Positions 1 through 5,301 of a stretch of DNA of 5,540 nt are shown piece by piece. The translations under genes were made by a program, and so were the position numbers. Under the pieces are notes generated by a model. That model was not told the origin of the DNA. It saw only the letters and a program-made list of their open reading frames with translations, and made no database searches. The DNA comes from Desulfobacterales bacterium (GTDB lineage Bacteria; Desulfobacterota; Syntrophobacteria; B119-G9): positions 1 to 5,540 of the forward strand of contig JALXAI010000321.1 in assembly GCA_026992215.1 (NCBI GenBank), written 5' to 3'. Numbering within the stretch: position 1 is the first letter of the stretch; every line of letters begins with the position of its first letter.

Positions 1-176
1 AGCGTGGGGGCGGAGGGTTTGCTTTTTTCCAGGCGGTGACCGCAATAGCCGCAAAATTTCCTCGCGCCAGGGATTTTGCCGCCGCATTCCGGGCAAACTA
101 TTACGAGCTCTGCTCCGCATTCTTCGCAAAAGGAAACCCCGTGCCTGTTTTCAAATTGACAAGCAGGACACTTCAA
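1..176 (-). CDS. Double zinc-ribbon protein, N-terminal part (runs off left edge)
   Basis: The minus strand reads 58 codons from TTG at 176 to the window edge with no stop. The peptide carries four CxxC pairs, at residues 3/6, 17/20, 28/31 and 42/45, spaced as two tandem rubredoxin-like zinc ribbons (CPACQFEN...FCEECGAEL...CPECGGKIPG...FCGYCGHRL). This is the double-zinc-ribbon pattern found at the N-terminus of many multidomain bacterial proteins, including adenylate/guanylate cyclases and AAA-type regulators. What follows here cannot be known, because the region after about residue 50 (KSKPSAP) looks like a linker and the gene then leaves the window. The start is well fixed: an in-frame TAG lies at 191-189, and AGGGAG at 190-185 sits 8 nt before the TTG. 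The zinc-ribbon identity is firm from the cysteine pattern; the function of the full protein is unknown. Confidence 0.8.
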   Translation of the reverse strand, partial: MKCPACQFENRHGVSFCEECGAELVIVCPECGGKIPGARKFCGYCGHRLEKSKPSAPT

Positions 177-184
177 CTTCTTTT

Positions 185-190
185 CTCCCT
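185..190 (-). promoter_or_regulatory. Ribosome binding site of the zinc-ribbon gene
   Basis: AGGGAG, read on the minus strand, lies 8 nt before TTG 176. It directly overlaps the in-frame TAG at 191-189, so it decides the otherwise unusual TTG start. Confidence 0.65.
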
Positions 191-191
191 A

Positions 192-607
192 AAATTCCAG
201 GGCAACAATGCCGCAAGCAGGATTTGAAAGAAGAATGTATTCTAAAACCACAGAAAACGCCTCCATTGGAAAGCCCCCCGGGATTTGACAGCACAAGCAA
301 TCTACTCGAAAAATTTGTCTTTTCTCCAATCAGCGGTCAGAGATTCATCCCGGGAGGTATACCGATGCCAGCATTGGCTGTGCCGCTCAGTGGCAGGCAG
401 TTATTACTCAAAACCTGAAAACCAACCCCACGTACCGGCGAGGAATCTCAACGCGAAGATTGAAAGACGCAAACCCATACATTTTTAGAGAGAAACTAAG
501 AAATCCACGTTCACAAATATTCCGGACAATCCCCTCGGGGGCAATCTTCCACCCACCTTAAGCAGATCTTTGACCACACCAGAGGCGGATCTTTGATTCC
601 TGATGCA
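192..607. other. Gene-free stretch between zinc-ribbon and HAD genes
   Basis: No convincing protein gene is visible on either strand. The open frames here lack ribosome sites and recognisable motifs. The stretch contains several short inverted repeats: CCCGGGAT (277-284) with ATCCCGGG (347-354), the palindrome GGTATACC (356-363), GCCA-gcat-TGGC (367-378), TGCC-n7-GGCA (381-395) and CCCC-tc-GGGG (531-540). There is also a 9-bp direct repeat, GATCTTTGA (565-573 and 588-596). None is followed by a T-run that would make it a clear terminator. It probably holds the promoter and leader of the minus-strand zinc-ribbon gene, but no clean -35/-10 pair was found. It could also be a decayed or dispersed intergenic element. 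Confidence 0.5.
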
Positions 608-1327
608 TCAGGATCGTCCATTCAAAAGTTTAAGCAGGTACGAAACTCCCGGGATTACGAAGTCTGCCCCCGCCATCTCGAGATCGTGTCTCGACGACTT
701 GCTCGTAAGCACACCAATGGTTATCACCCCTGCTTTTTTCCCGCATTCCATATCTACGGGGTGATCTCCCACCATGGCAGCGTTAGAGGTTTCCAGCCCA
801 AGGTACTCTATGGCCCGCAGGAGATGATCCGGGTGCGGTTTTATCCTTGGGACATCGTCCCTTGTGAGAATAACGTCGTATGGTACGGGAAAGCGGGCCA
901 AAACTTTTTCGACGGCCTGTCGACCGTTTCTAGAAATTATCCCTATTTTGCAACCCCTGGCCTGCAACTCCCTAAGTACCACATCTATTCCCGGAAGGAG
1001 TTTAGCACCCGCACAGCACTCTAATTCCATCTGTTCTATGGCAGAAAAAGCCTCGGTCCTGAACGTCTTAGCAACATCGGGCTCGTGTCGAAGGGCCTCG
1101 TAACCGAACTCTACAAGCTCCAGCGCAAAAAGCCTGGTTTCAATACCTTCGATGTAGGCGCCCCATTTCTTTAAAAGGTTGGAGACTTCCTCCTTCATTC
1201 GCGGAAAGTCAATATTGCTTTCCACCAGGGTACCGTCAAAATCGAACATAAAACCACGAAGCCGCTTTATATTATCAGGTCTTTCCATTTTTCCATCTGA
1301 TGTTTTCGAGCGCAGGCGGTAATGCAT
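608..1327 (-). CDS. HAD-superfamily (subfamily IA) phosphatase, phosphoglycolate-phosphatase-like
   Basis: A soluble haloacid-dehalogenase-type hydrolase of 239 residues from ATG 1327. Motif I is DFDGTL, with nucleophile Asp29 and general acid Asp31. The helical cap lies at about residues 38-105, motif II is the Ser in SRNG (132-135), the conserved Lys is in RIKPHP (161-166), and the Mg2+-binding motif III is GDHPVDM (187-193). These are the full catalytic set of Mg-dependent HAD phosphatases, and the cap position after motif I places it in the IA group with Gph- and PpaX-like enzymes. The substrate cannot be told from sequence; phosphoglycolate is only one option. Start choice is uncertain. 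AAAGGA (1337-1332) precedes ATG 1327; GTG 1345 has no ribosome site; ATG 1288 would give a 226-residue protein closer to the usual distance from start to motif I. The gene stands alone: there is a strong minus-strand terminator upstream and no partner downstream for 430 bp. Confidence 0.88.
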   Translation of the reverse strand: MHYRLRSKTSDGKMERPDNIKRLRGFMFDFDGTLVESNIDFPRMKEEVSNLLKKWGAYIEGIETRLFALELVEFGYEALRHEPDVAKTFRTEAFSAIEQMELECCAGAKLLPGIDVVLRELQARGCKIGIISRNGRQAVEKVLARFPVPYDVILTRDDVPRIKPHPDHLLRAIEYLGLETSNAAMVGDHPVDMECGKKAGVITIGVLTSKSSRHDLEMAGADFVIPGVSYLLKLLNGRS

Positions 1328-1353
1328 TTTATCCTTTGCAGACACACTGTCAA
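1326..1353 (-). promoter_or_regulatory. Sigma-70-type promoter candidate for the HAD gene, overlapping its start
   Basis: Read on the minus strand, TTGACA (1353-1348) is a perfect -35. It is followed after 16 nt by TAAAAT (1331-1326), one mismatch from the consensus -10. The -10 overlaps ATG 1327, so transcription would begin near 1319 and would exclude that codon. If this promoter is the real one, translation must begin at ATG 1288. Confidence 0.45.
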
Positions 1354-1403
1354 TACATTGTTTTTACTTTCGGAACAAGTTGTGGGAATGCGGTGTCATA
1401 AAT

Positions 1404-1436
1404 AAAAAAATCCCCTGCTTTAGAACAAAGCAGGGG
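1404..1436 (-). terminator. Strong intrinsic terminator (minus strand)
   Basis: There is a perfect 10-bp stem, CCCCTGCTTT (1412-1421) with AAAGCAGGGG (1427-1436), and a 5-nt loop. On the minus strand it is followed by A and seven T residues (1410-1404), the classic rho-independent layout. On the plus strand the stem is followed by TCTCCG, so it acts in one direction only. The nearest minus-strand protein gene upstream ends at 2020, almost 600 bp away. It therefore more likely ends a short untranslated transcript than the SH3 gene. Confidence 0.9.
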
Positions 1437-1484
1437 TCTCCGAGTTGGGGCAAACTCGGCAATTTGGGGTTTGGGGCTCTGTCC
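1404..1484 (-). ncRNA. Candidate small RNA, C-rich, two 3' hairpins
   Basis: The minus strand just before the terminator has a second perfect 7-bp hairpin, CCGAGTT/AACTCGG (1459-1453 with 1446-1440), with loop TGCCCC. Upstream of it is an unpaired C-rich lead with two CCCC tracts separated by AAA (1476-1473 and 1469-1466). A sigma-54-like promoter at 1493-1508 would place the 5' end near 1484-1482, giving an RNA of about 80 nt. No ORF of useful length is present on this strand. In known sRNAs, C-rich single-stranded tracts and loops often pair with G-rich ribosome binding sites, so a trans-acting regulator is plausible, but that is inference. It matches no RNA family that I recognise. The alternative is the decayed end of a longer untranslated tail. 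Confidence 0.35.
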
Positions 1485-1492
1485 TATTATTA

Positions 1493-1508
1493 AGCTATAT
1501 CTGTGCCA
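1493..1508 (-). promoter_or_regulatory. Sigma-54-like -24/-12 element
   Basis: The minus strand reads TGGCAC (1508-1503), 5 nt, then TAGCT (1497-1493). The consensus is TGGCAC-N5-TTGC(A/T), so there is one mismatch, and the defining GG-N10-GC spacing (1507-1506 to 1495-1494) is exact. It lies about 10 nt before the candidate small RNA. No upstream activator site could be recognised by eye. Confidence 0.4.
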
Positions 1509-1509
1509 T

Positions 1510-1947
1510 TGGTGGCGTGTAATTTATTGGCTGTGAATTCGCCTACTTGAGCGTGGAATTAATTTACCGACCCCGAAACTTGTGAGAATTTTTTTACATA
1601 AAAAAGGAAATTTTTTATCCCTTTAGTATAAAAAGATGCCCACTTTCCTTCAGGACAATCGTCCCTTCAACGAGCGGTACAGGGTGTCTCAATTAAAGGG
1701 GCAAAAGACGAAAAAAGATTGCAGGTTCGCAGAAAATGCTGGGAGCAGGAAAGGAAATCCGTGCCATAACAAGGTTCCGGGCAAATTAACAATCGCTACT
1801 TTTACTCCAGAAATATTCGCCCCTTATCATGGCTTGTCGATATAACGCCATGCACGCTGGAAAGAAACTTTTGAAGAGATTTTAAAGTGTATCAAGATAG
1901 CCCAATACAGCTTGAGAATAAAGGTAGAGAAGAAAAGGGGGCTTAAG
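1510..1947. other. Gene-free AT-rich stretch
   Basis: I see no convincing gene. An A/T-tract-rich segment at about 1588-1636 contains TTTTTT and AAAAAA runs. A 69-codon plus-strand open frame at 1636-1845 has no ribosome binding site and no recognisable motif, and was not accepted. A second TGGCAC on the minus strand (1766-1761) lacks a proper -12 element. No tRNA fold was seen. Confidence 0.5.
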
Positions 1948-1972
1948 AACAGGGCATGCGGCCCCTGTTTTT
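1948..1972 (+). terminator. Hairpin with T-run, terminator-like, possibly bidirectional
   Basis: AACAGGG (1948-1954) pairs with CCCTGTT (1963-1969) around an 8-nt loop. The plus strand continues with a five-T run (1968-1972), giving an intrinsic terminator in plus orientation, although no accepted plus-strand gene precedes it. It lies 48-72 bp past the stop of the minus-strand SH3 gene. On that strand the stem is followed by a weaker, mixed C/T stretch, so it may end that transcript too. Confidence 0.5.
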
Positions 1973-2019
1973 GCCTTTCTGTATGTTTCTATCGTCTGCC
2001 GCCTTGGTGGCACGTGAGA

Positions 2020-2712
2020 TTAATCGTAATAAAGCCTTGATCTCCTCCGGGATTTGGCTTTTCCCATCTGCAGGCCCACCAGCCATCCGAATACAAGAAC
2101 CGCGGCTCCTGAAAGAAACCACCTGATATTCTGGGAATACCTTATTCTGTTGTTTTCCTGTTTCAGCTGGTTGAGTTCGCTTTCCATGAACCTGGATTTC
2201 TCTGCAAGTTCATCGTAGGATTTTTTTAGACTCAGGTAGGTCGATGCTCCCTGTTTCAGTTCCGAATACTTTTTTTTAAGCAGGGCCAGCTCTTCCTGTG
2301 TCTTTTCCAGGTTCTGTGTCAATTCCTTGTTTTGTTTTAACAGGTCGCTGTTTTCTTCTTTAAGTTTGGCAATGCTCTGCTTCATTTGCTTGTTTGTTTC
2401 TTCAAGCTTAAGGGCATAGATTTTCCATGGCAACCTGTTCATGAGGTACTTCTTAAGAGTCCAGCCTTCCCTGCCATCGGGCAACCGGACCTTTGCCCAT
2501 CCGGATTCTTCCGATATTAGATCCACGGGGTCACCAACCTTAAGAAGTGCGATAATCTTGTTCTGCAGGCTAGGGCCGGTGCGTACGTTTATTTCCACGG
2601 TTTCATCAGAAACGTAGGCCCTTTTTGCTTCTGCGACTCGTGGAATCGCCATGCAGCAAAACAATAATAGACACGCAAAGCCCATCAGCAACATTTTGTT
2701 GTTTTTTTCCAT
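2020..2712 (-). CDS. SH3-domain envelope protein, YgiM/TIGR04211 type
   Basis: A 230-residue envelope protein. Residues 1-29 form a signal peptide (KNNK basic start, hydrophobic 8-24, AEA before the likely cleavage site). Residues 30-92 are a bacterial SH3b domain with the typical VRTGPS, GDPV, SGWAKVRLPDGREGW pattern ending in the conserved Trp84. Residues 98-195 are a long Glu/Lys/Gln/Leu-rich coiled coil. Residues 198-215 form a membrane helix, followed by a short basic tail (GKAKSRRRSR) that should lie in the cytoplasm. This order is that of the TIGR04211 SH3 family, to which E. coli YgiM belongs; its exact role is not established, and a cell-wall-related binding role is inferred from the SH3b domain. 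GAGG at 2724-2721 lies 8 nt before ATG. The Rieske gene ends 63 bp upstream on the same strand, so co-transcription is possible. Between them lies a 6-bp hairpin (2743-2759) with no clear terminator tract. Confidence 0.88.
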   Translation of the reverse strand: MEKNNKMLLMGFACLLLFCCMAIPRVAEAKRAYVSDETVEINVRTGPSLQNKIIALLKVGDPVDLISEESGWAKVRLPDGREGWTLKKYLMNRLPWKIYALKLEETNKQMKQSIAKLKEENSDLLKQNKELTQNLEKTQEELALLKKKYSELKQGASTYLSLKKSYDELAEKSRFMESELNQLKQENNRIRYSQNIRWFLSGAAVLVFGWLVGLQMGKAKSRRRSRLYYD

Positions 2713-2775
2713 TGCCCCATCCTCGGTAACGTATGTTATGAATTTTCGATAAGCGAAAAACTAAAACAAAACGCC

Positions 2776-3240
2776 TTATTTTTCAAGTGAAAGCGGTATG
2801 CGTACAATAATATTTCCCTTTTCGTCTTTCGCGTAGCTCAACCTGACCATGGGTGTCCTGGCAGGCCCGGCAATTCTGCGCCCTTTTGAGTCGAACCTGC
2901 TCCCATGGCATGGACACTGGTATTCGTTCATATCCGGAGCGTAATGTAGAGTGCACCCGAGGTGAGTACACCGATCTGAAAAAATGGTTATCTTGCCGTT
3001 TAAAATACTTATGAATATGCCGTTTTTATGTTCGGGGACCTTCAACTTGGCGGGTACGCGCACAATAATCTTTTTATTGCGGGGAAATAGAAACGTAATG
3101 AATTTCCAGGCGGGCCAGAAAAGCAGTAGGGCAAAGCACAGGTACAGCAATTCCAGGACGTGCGAAAAAAGTGCTCTGCGACTTCTGGAATGTGATTCTC
3201 CGGTATTGTGCACGGTGGTTTTTGAATGGAATTTAATCAT
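2776..3240 (-). CDS. Membrane-anchored Rieske [2Fe-2S] protein
   Basis: A 154-residue electron-transfer protein. The N-terminus carries a twin-arginine-like stretch, SRRALF (20-25), then one hydrophobic helix (about 29-52). The soluble Rieske fold follows at about 58-152. Cluster ligands are visible: Cys91 and His93 in CTHLGC, and Cys109 and His112 in CPCHGSRF. Cys96 and Cys111 supply the structural disulfide of high-potential Rieske proteins, and GPA (125-127) is the conserved Pro-loop region. By family rule the cluster domain sits on the outer face of the inner membrane, and export of such proteins is Tat-dependent. It is short compared with bc1 subunits but near the size of small QcrA/PetC-like forms. 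No cytochrome b or c gene is present in view, so its partner is unknown. The start ATG has only a weak AAAGAAA ribosome site. The ligand set makes the family call firm; the complex is not known. Confidence 0.92.
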   Translation of the reverse strand: MIKFHSKTTVHNTGESHSRSRRALFSHVLELLYLCFALLLFWPAWKFITFLFPRNKKIIVRVPAKLKVPEHKNGIFISILNGKITIFSDRCTHLGCTLHYAPDMNEYQCPCHGSRFDSKGRRIAGPARTPMVRLSYAKDEKGNIIVRIPLSLEK

Positions 3241-3592
3241 AGTTTCTTTAAATCCGCTTTTGCTGGATTCATCCTGCCGTGGCGGAAACGAGTGAAGCCG
3301 GCCTGCAATTCTTCTTTAGCAAAGTTCCACTGTCTTCCCGGACTTGTTAACCGGTTTCCTTCCCATCTCAACCCCTGGTATTTGGCCTAGCCGGTATCTC
3401 TGCTACATGTTTACAGAAAGTCACTTCGATCTGTCTCCCGTGAAAGGGTGCTAAAAGAACGCAAGCAGAGGGGCATCCCCCTGGTAAGTCATCCTGTGAC
3501 TGCCTGTGCCGTGGGCACGACGAGAAAAGGAAGTTACCACCGGTTGCGCCCACCATCATATACATCGTCTTTACCATAATAGGCGACTTTTA
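3241..3592. other. Divergent intergenic region with a cluster of hairpins
   Basis: About 350 bp between the minus-strand Rieske gene and the plus-strand kinase operon, with no accepted gene. A 69-codon minus-strand frame (3368-3577) lacks a ribosome site and any motif. The notable content is three consecutive perfect short hairpins between 3469 and 3518, listed separately. No clear -35/-10 pair for the Rieske gene was found. Confidence 0.5.
3469..3538. repeat. Three tandem perfect hairpins, possible structured RNA or leader
   Basis: Three stems follow one another: AGGGG-catc-CCCCT (3469-3482), AGTCA-tcctg-TGACT (3487-3501) and GTGCC-gtg-GGCAC (3506-3518). GGTA (3483-3486) can also pair with TACC (3535-3538), closing the last two into one branched structure. 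The fold is possible on either strand. No T-run follows. It matches no riboswitch class that I recognise. It would lie upstream of the plus-strand promoter, so if transcribed it belongs either to a Rieske-gene leader on the minus strand or to an independent RNA. Confidence 0.35.
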
Positions 3593-3621
3593 TTGACAAA
3601 AAAAACTGCCTCTGTTAGCTT
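3593..3621 (+). promoter_or_regulatory. Sigma-70-type promoter candidate for the kinase-STAS-mla operon
   Basis: TTGACA (3593-3598) is a perfect -35. After exactly 17 nt, including a run of seven A residues, comes TAGCTT (3616-3621), a weak -10 matching three of six positions. Transcription would start near 3628, leaving a short leader with GAGG (3633-3636) 8 nt before the ATG. The weak -10 suggests low basal activity or help from an activator. Confidence 0.5.
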
Positions 3622-3644
3622 ATTTGCATCAAGAGGTTAAAGCC

Positions 3645-4142
3645 ATGGAAAAGAAAAGTAATACAAGTAGAACCTCTGGAAAAGGAAATCTTGGGGAAGT
3701 GATTGAAATCAAGATCAGCAGCCATCCAAAGATGATGCGAGTATTACGCGCGGTTTCAGAAGAAATTGGAAATCTTGCCGGGATGTCTGAGGAGCAGATA
3801 ATTCATCTTCAAATTGCCATTGATGAAGCGTCCACAAACATTATCAGGCATGGGTACAAGTTTGACGCAACCAAGGAGTTCAAGCTTATCTTTAACCTGA
3901 TGGAAGACAGGCTTGAAGTGGTATTGGAGGACAATGCAAGACCTTTTAAGCCCGAGCCTGTCGAAACTTTTGATTCGGACAAGCCGATTCAGGGTGGGCT
4001 TGGCGTTTCTTTGATTCACCGGGCGGTGGACGAAGTAAACTACAGTGTTACCAGATCAGGGTCAAATCAGTTGAGATTGGTAAAGTATCTTACGGGGAAA
4101 GAGGTCAGGAATCGTGAAAGTATCGTTGCGACGGGTGAATGA
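3645..4142 (+). CDS. RsbW/SpoIIAB-like GHKL anti-sigma factor / serine kinase
   Basis: A 165-residue cytoplasmic protein with one HATPase domain (about 20-155). The N-box is AIDEASTNIIRHGY (58-71), with Glu61 and Asn65 at the positions of the catalytic Glu and the Mg-binding Asn of SpoIIAB. The G1 box is DNARPF (96-101), with Ala where many homologues have Gly. The G2 box is GGLGVSLI (117-124). Such proteins bind a sigma factor or other client and phosphorylate a STAS partner on Ser/Thr. The next gene encodes exactly such a partner and overlaps this one by 29 bp, which supports a kinase-substrate pair. No sigma factor and no PP2C phosphatase are present in the window. ATG 3645 is preferred over TTG 3624 because GAGG (3633-3636) is ideally placed for it. 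The first 18 residues, Ser/Thr/Lys-rich, are probably disordered. The target of the switch is not known. Confidence 0.9.
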   Translation: MEKKSNTSRTSGKGNLGEVIEIKISSHPKMMRVLRAVSEEIGNLAGMSEEQIIHLQIAIDEASTNIIRHGYKFDATKEFKLIFNLMEDRLEVVLEDNARPFKPEPVETFDSDKPIQGGLGVSLIHRAVDEVNYSVTRSGSNQLRLVKYLTGKEVRNRESIVATGE

Positions 4143-4464
4143 CAGTATAACGGTAATCGACCTGGAAGGTGATTTTGATTTATATTCATCGCCGAAGGCC
4201 AGGGAGACTCTCCTGCAACTGGCAAAAGAGAAAGTGCCAGCTGTCATCATAAATCTGGAAAAGGTAGGCTACATGGACAGCTCCGGGATTGCCACTCTTA
4301 TCGAAGCATTGAGAGCAATGAATAAGTACGGTGGTAAGATGGTGTTATCGGGGCTGAACATGAAAACAATGGAAGTTATTAAGCTTGCAAGGCTCGAAAA
4401 AATTTTCGAGATACAGGAAAATGAAGAGCAAGCCATTGCCTCGGTAAAATCGCAAGCGAGATAA
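4114..4464 (+). CDS. STAS-domain anti-sigma factor antagonist (SpoIIAA/RsbV-like)
   Basis: A 116-residue single STAS domain: beta strands VSLRRVNDSITVIDLEGDFD (4-22), then a helix, AVIINLEKVGYMDSSGIATL (43-62), and further helix/strand repeats to the end. The MDSSGI motif (54-59) carries Ser56 and Ser57; Ser57 aligns with the Ser phosphorylated in SpoIIAA, so this looks like a live phospho-switch and not a degenerate STAS. The GTG start is supported by GAGG (4101-4104, 9 nt upstream) and AGGA (4107-4110), both inside the kinase gene, so the two are probably translationally coupled. The mlaF-type gene follows within 33 bp. In E. coli the STAS protein MlaB binds MlaF, so this protein could serve as the MlaB of the transporter, as the kinase substrate, or as both. 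The family call is firm; the client is inferred. Confidence 0.92.
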   Translation: MKVSLRRVNDSITVIDLEGDFDLYSSPKARETLLQLAKEKVPAVIINLEKVGYMDSSGIATLIEALRAMNKYGGKMVLSGLNMKTMEVIKLARLEKIFEIQENEEQAIASVKSQAR

Positions 4465-4490
4465 ATATTGACCCAGTTTTCGAAAAGTCC

Positions 4491-4494
4491 AGGA
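4491..4494 (+). promoter_or_regulatory. Ribosome binding site deciding the mlaF start
   Basis: AGGA lies 3 nt before ATG 4498 in the context CAGGAAT. The same CAGGAAT, with the same spacing, precedes the GTG of the STAS gene at 4106-4112. The alternative TTG at 4468 has only a poor GCGAGA upstream. Confidence 0.5.
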
Positions 4495-4497
4495 ATT

Positions 4498-5301
4498 ATG
4501 CCGAATGCCGAAGCTGCGCCCCTAATTAGAGTAAAAAATGTAGTCGCCCATTACGACACTTTGGAAGTCCTTCATAACATCTCTTTCGACGTTCCTTCTC
4601 ATGCCATCACCGTGATCATGGGAGTAAGCGGCTGTGGTAAAAGTACGCTGCTCAAGCTGCTCATCGGGTTAAAAAGACCCACCAGCGGAGGAATTTTCAT
4701 TGGGGACAAGAACCTGGTTGAGATGACCCGAAAGGATCTCGATTCTTTCAGGAAAAGAATTGGTGTGCTTTTTCAGGGCGGTGCCCTGTTTAATTCAATG
4801 ACGGTGGGTGAAAATATAGCCGTGCCTCTCAGGGTTCATACAAAGCTCAGCGAAGAAACCATACGTATCATGACGCAGTTGAAACTTGAGATGGTTGGGC
4901 TTGCAGGATTTGAGGATTTTATGCCTTCACAGCTCAGTGGAGGAATGAGGAAAAGGGCGGGGCTGGCAAGGGCTCTTGCCATGGATCCGGAGGTGCTTTT
5001 TTTTGATGAACCATCCTCAGGACTTGATCCCATTACTTCCGCAGGCCTGGATAACCTTATACTAAGGCTTAAGTCGGCCTTCGGTATGACCATAGTTGTG
5101 GTGACTCACGAGCTCGAGAGTGCTTTTACAATTGCCGATCGCATGATAGTGATGGACAAGGGGAGAATTCTTGCCCAGGGGACTCCCGAAGAGGTCAAGA
5201 AAAGCTCCAATGAGAGAGTAATTCAATTTTTACAGAGACAACCCGAGGATAAGTATTCAAAAGATTCTCAATTTTTTGAAACATTACTGAGAAAAACATG
5301 A
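4498..5301 (+). CDS. mlaF: ABC transporter ATP-binding subunit, MlaF type
   Basis: A 267-residue cytoplasmic ATPase of the Mla phospholipid transport family. In order: Walker A GVSGCGKST (42-50), Q-loop LFQGGALF (Gln93) with the GALF that is typical of MlaF, a helical part with MVGLAGFEDFMPSQ, signature LSGGM (146-150), Walker B VLFFDE (166-171), D-loop SGLD (174-177) and H-loop His204 in VVVTHE. All catalytic residues are present, so it should be active. In E. coli, MlaF pairs with the permease MlaE, the STAS protein MlaB and the MCE protein MlaD to move phospholipids between outer and inner membrane. Here the STAS gene lies just upstream and an mlaE-like gene just downstream, which fits. 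ATG 4498 is chosen for its AGGA; TTG 4468 would add 10 residues and leave only 3 bp after the STAS stop. The C-terminal tail (QRQPEDKYSKDSQFFETLLRK) is polar, as in MlaF, where it helps contact partner subunits. Confidence 0.9.
   Translation: MPNAEAAPLIRVKNVVAHYDTLEVLHNISFDVPSHAITVIMGVSGCGKSTLLKLLIGLKRPTSGGIFIGDKNLVEMTRKDLDSFRKRIGVLFQGGALFNSMTVGENIAVPLRVHTKLSEETIRIMTQLKLEMVGLAGFEDFMPSQLSGGMRKRAGLARALAMDPEVLFFDEPSSGLDPITSAGLDNLILRLKSAFGMTIVVVTHELESAFTIADRMIVMDKGRILAQGTPEEVKKSSNERVIQFLQRQPEDKYSKDSQFFETLLRKT

Noticed and set aside
341..400. Faint resemblance to a cobalamin riboswitch on the minus strand (CCACTG, AGCCA, GGTATACCTCCC)
   Set aside because: The B12 box is not matched well enough, the upstream core helices are not visible, and the downstream gene is not a cobalamin gene.
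224..488. Overlapping 64- and 67-codon plus-strand open frames between the zinc-ribbon and HAD genes
   Set aside because: No ribosome binding site, no recognisable motif, and both overlap the inverted-repeat cluster in different frames.
531..540. CCCC-tc-GGGG hairpin downstream of the HAD gene, considered as a terminator
   Set aside because: The stem is only 4 bp with a very tight loop, and no T-run follows on either strand.
565..596. 9-bp direct repeat GATCTTTGA (565-573 and 588-596)
   Set aside because: Only two copies of a short motif; it could arise by chance and no role is suggested by its position.
593..1024. 143-codon plus-strand open frame antisense to the HAD gene
   Set aside because: It lies entirely opposite a frame with full HAD catalytic motifs, and it shows no domain of its own.
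1757..1766. Second TGGCAC on the minus strand, considered as a sigma-54 -24 element
   Set aside because: The -12 position reads TCCT and not TTGC, and the GG-N10-GC spacing fails.
1636..1845. 69-codon plus-strand open frame, MPTFLQDN...
   Set aside because: No ribosome site before the ATG, no recognised motif and low-complexity composition. The terminator about 100 bp downstream is the only support.
2655..2660. Cysteines in the SH3 protein signal peptide (Cys19, Cys20), considered as a lipobox
   Set aside because: The residues before them (LLFC) do not fit the lipobox, and an AEA cleavage site follows later.
3368..3577. 69-codon minus-strand open frame in the divergent region
   Set aside because: No ribosome site or motif, and it crosses the hairpin cluster.
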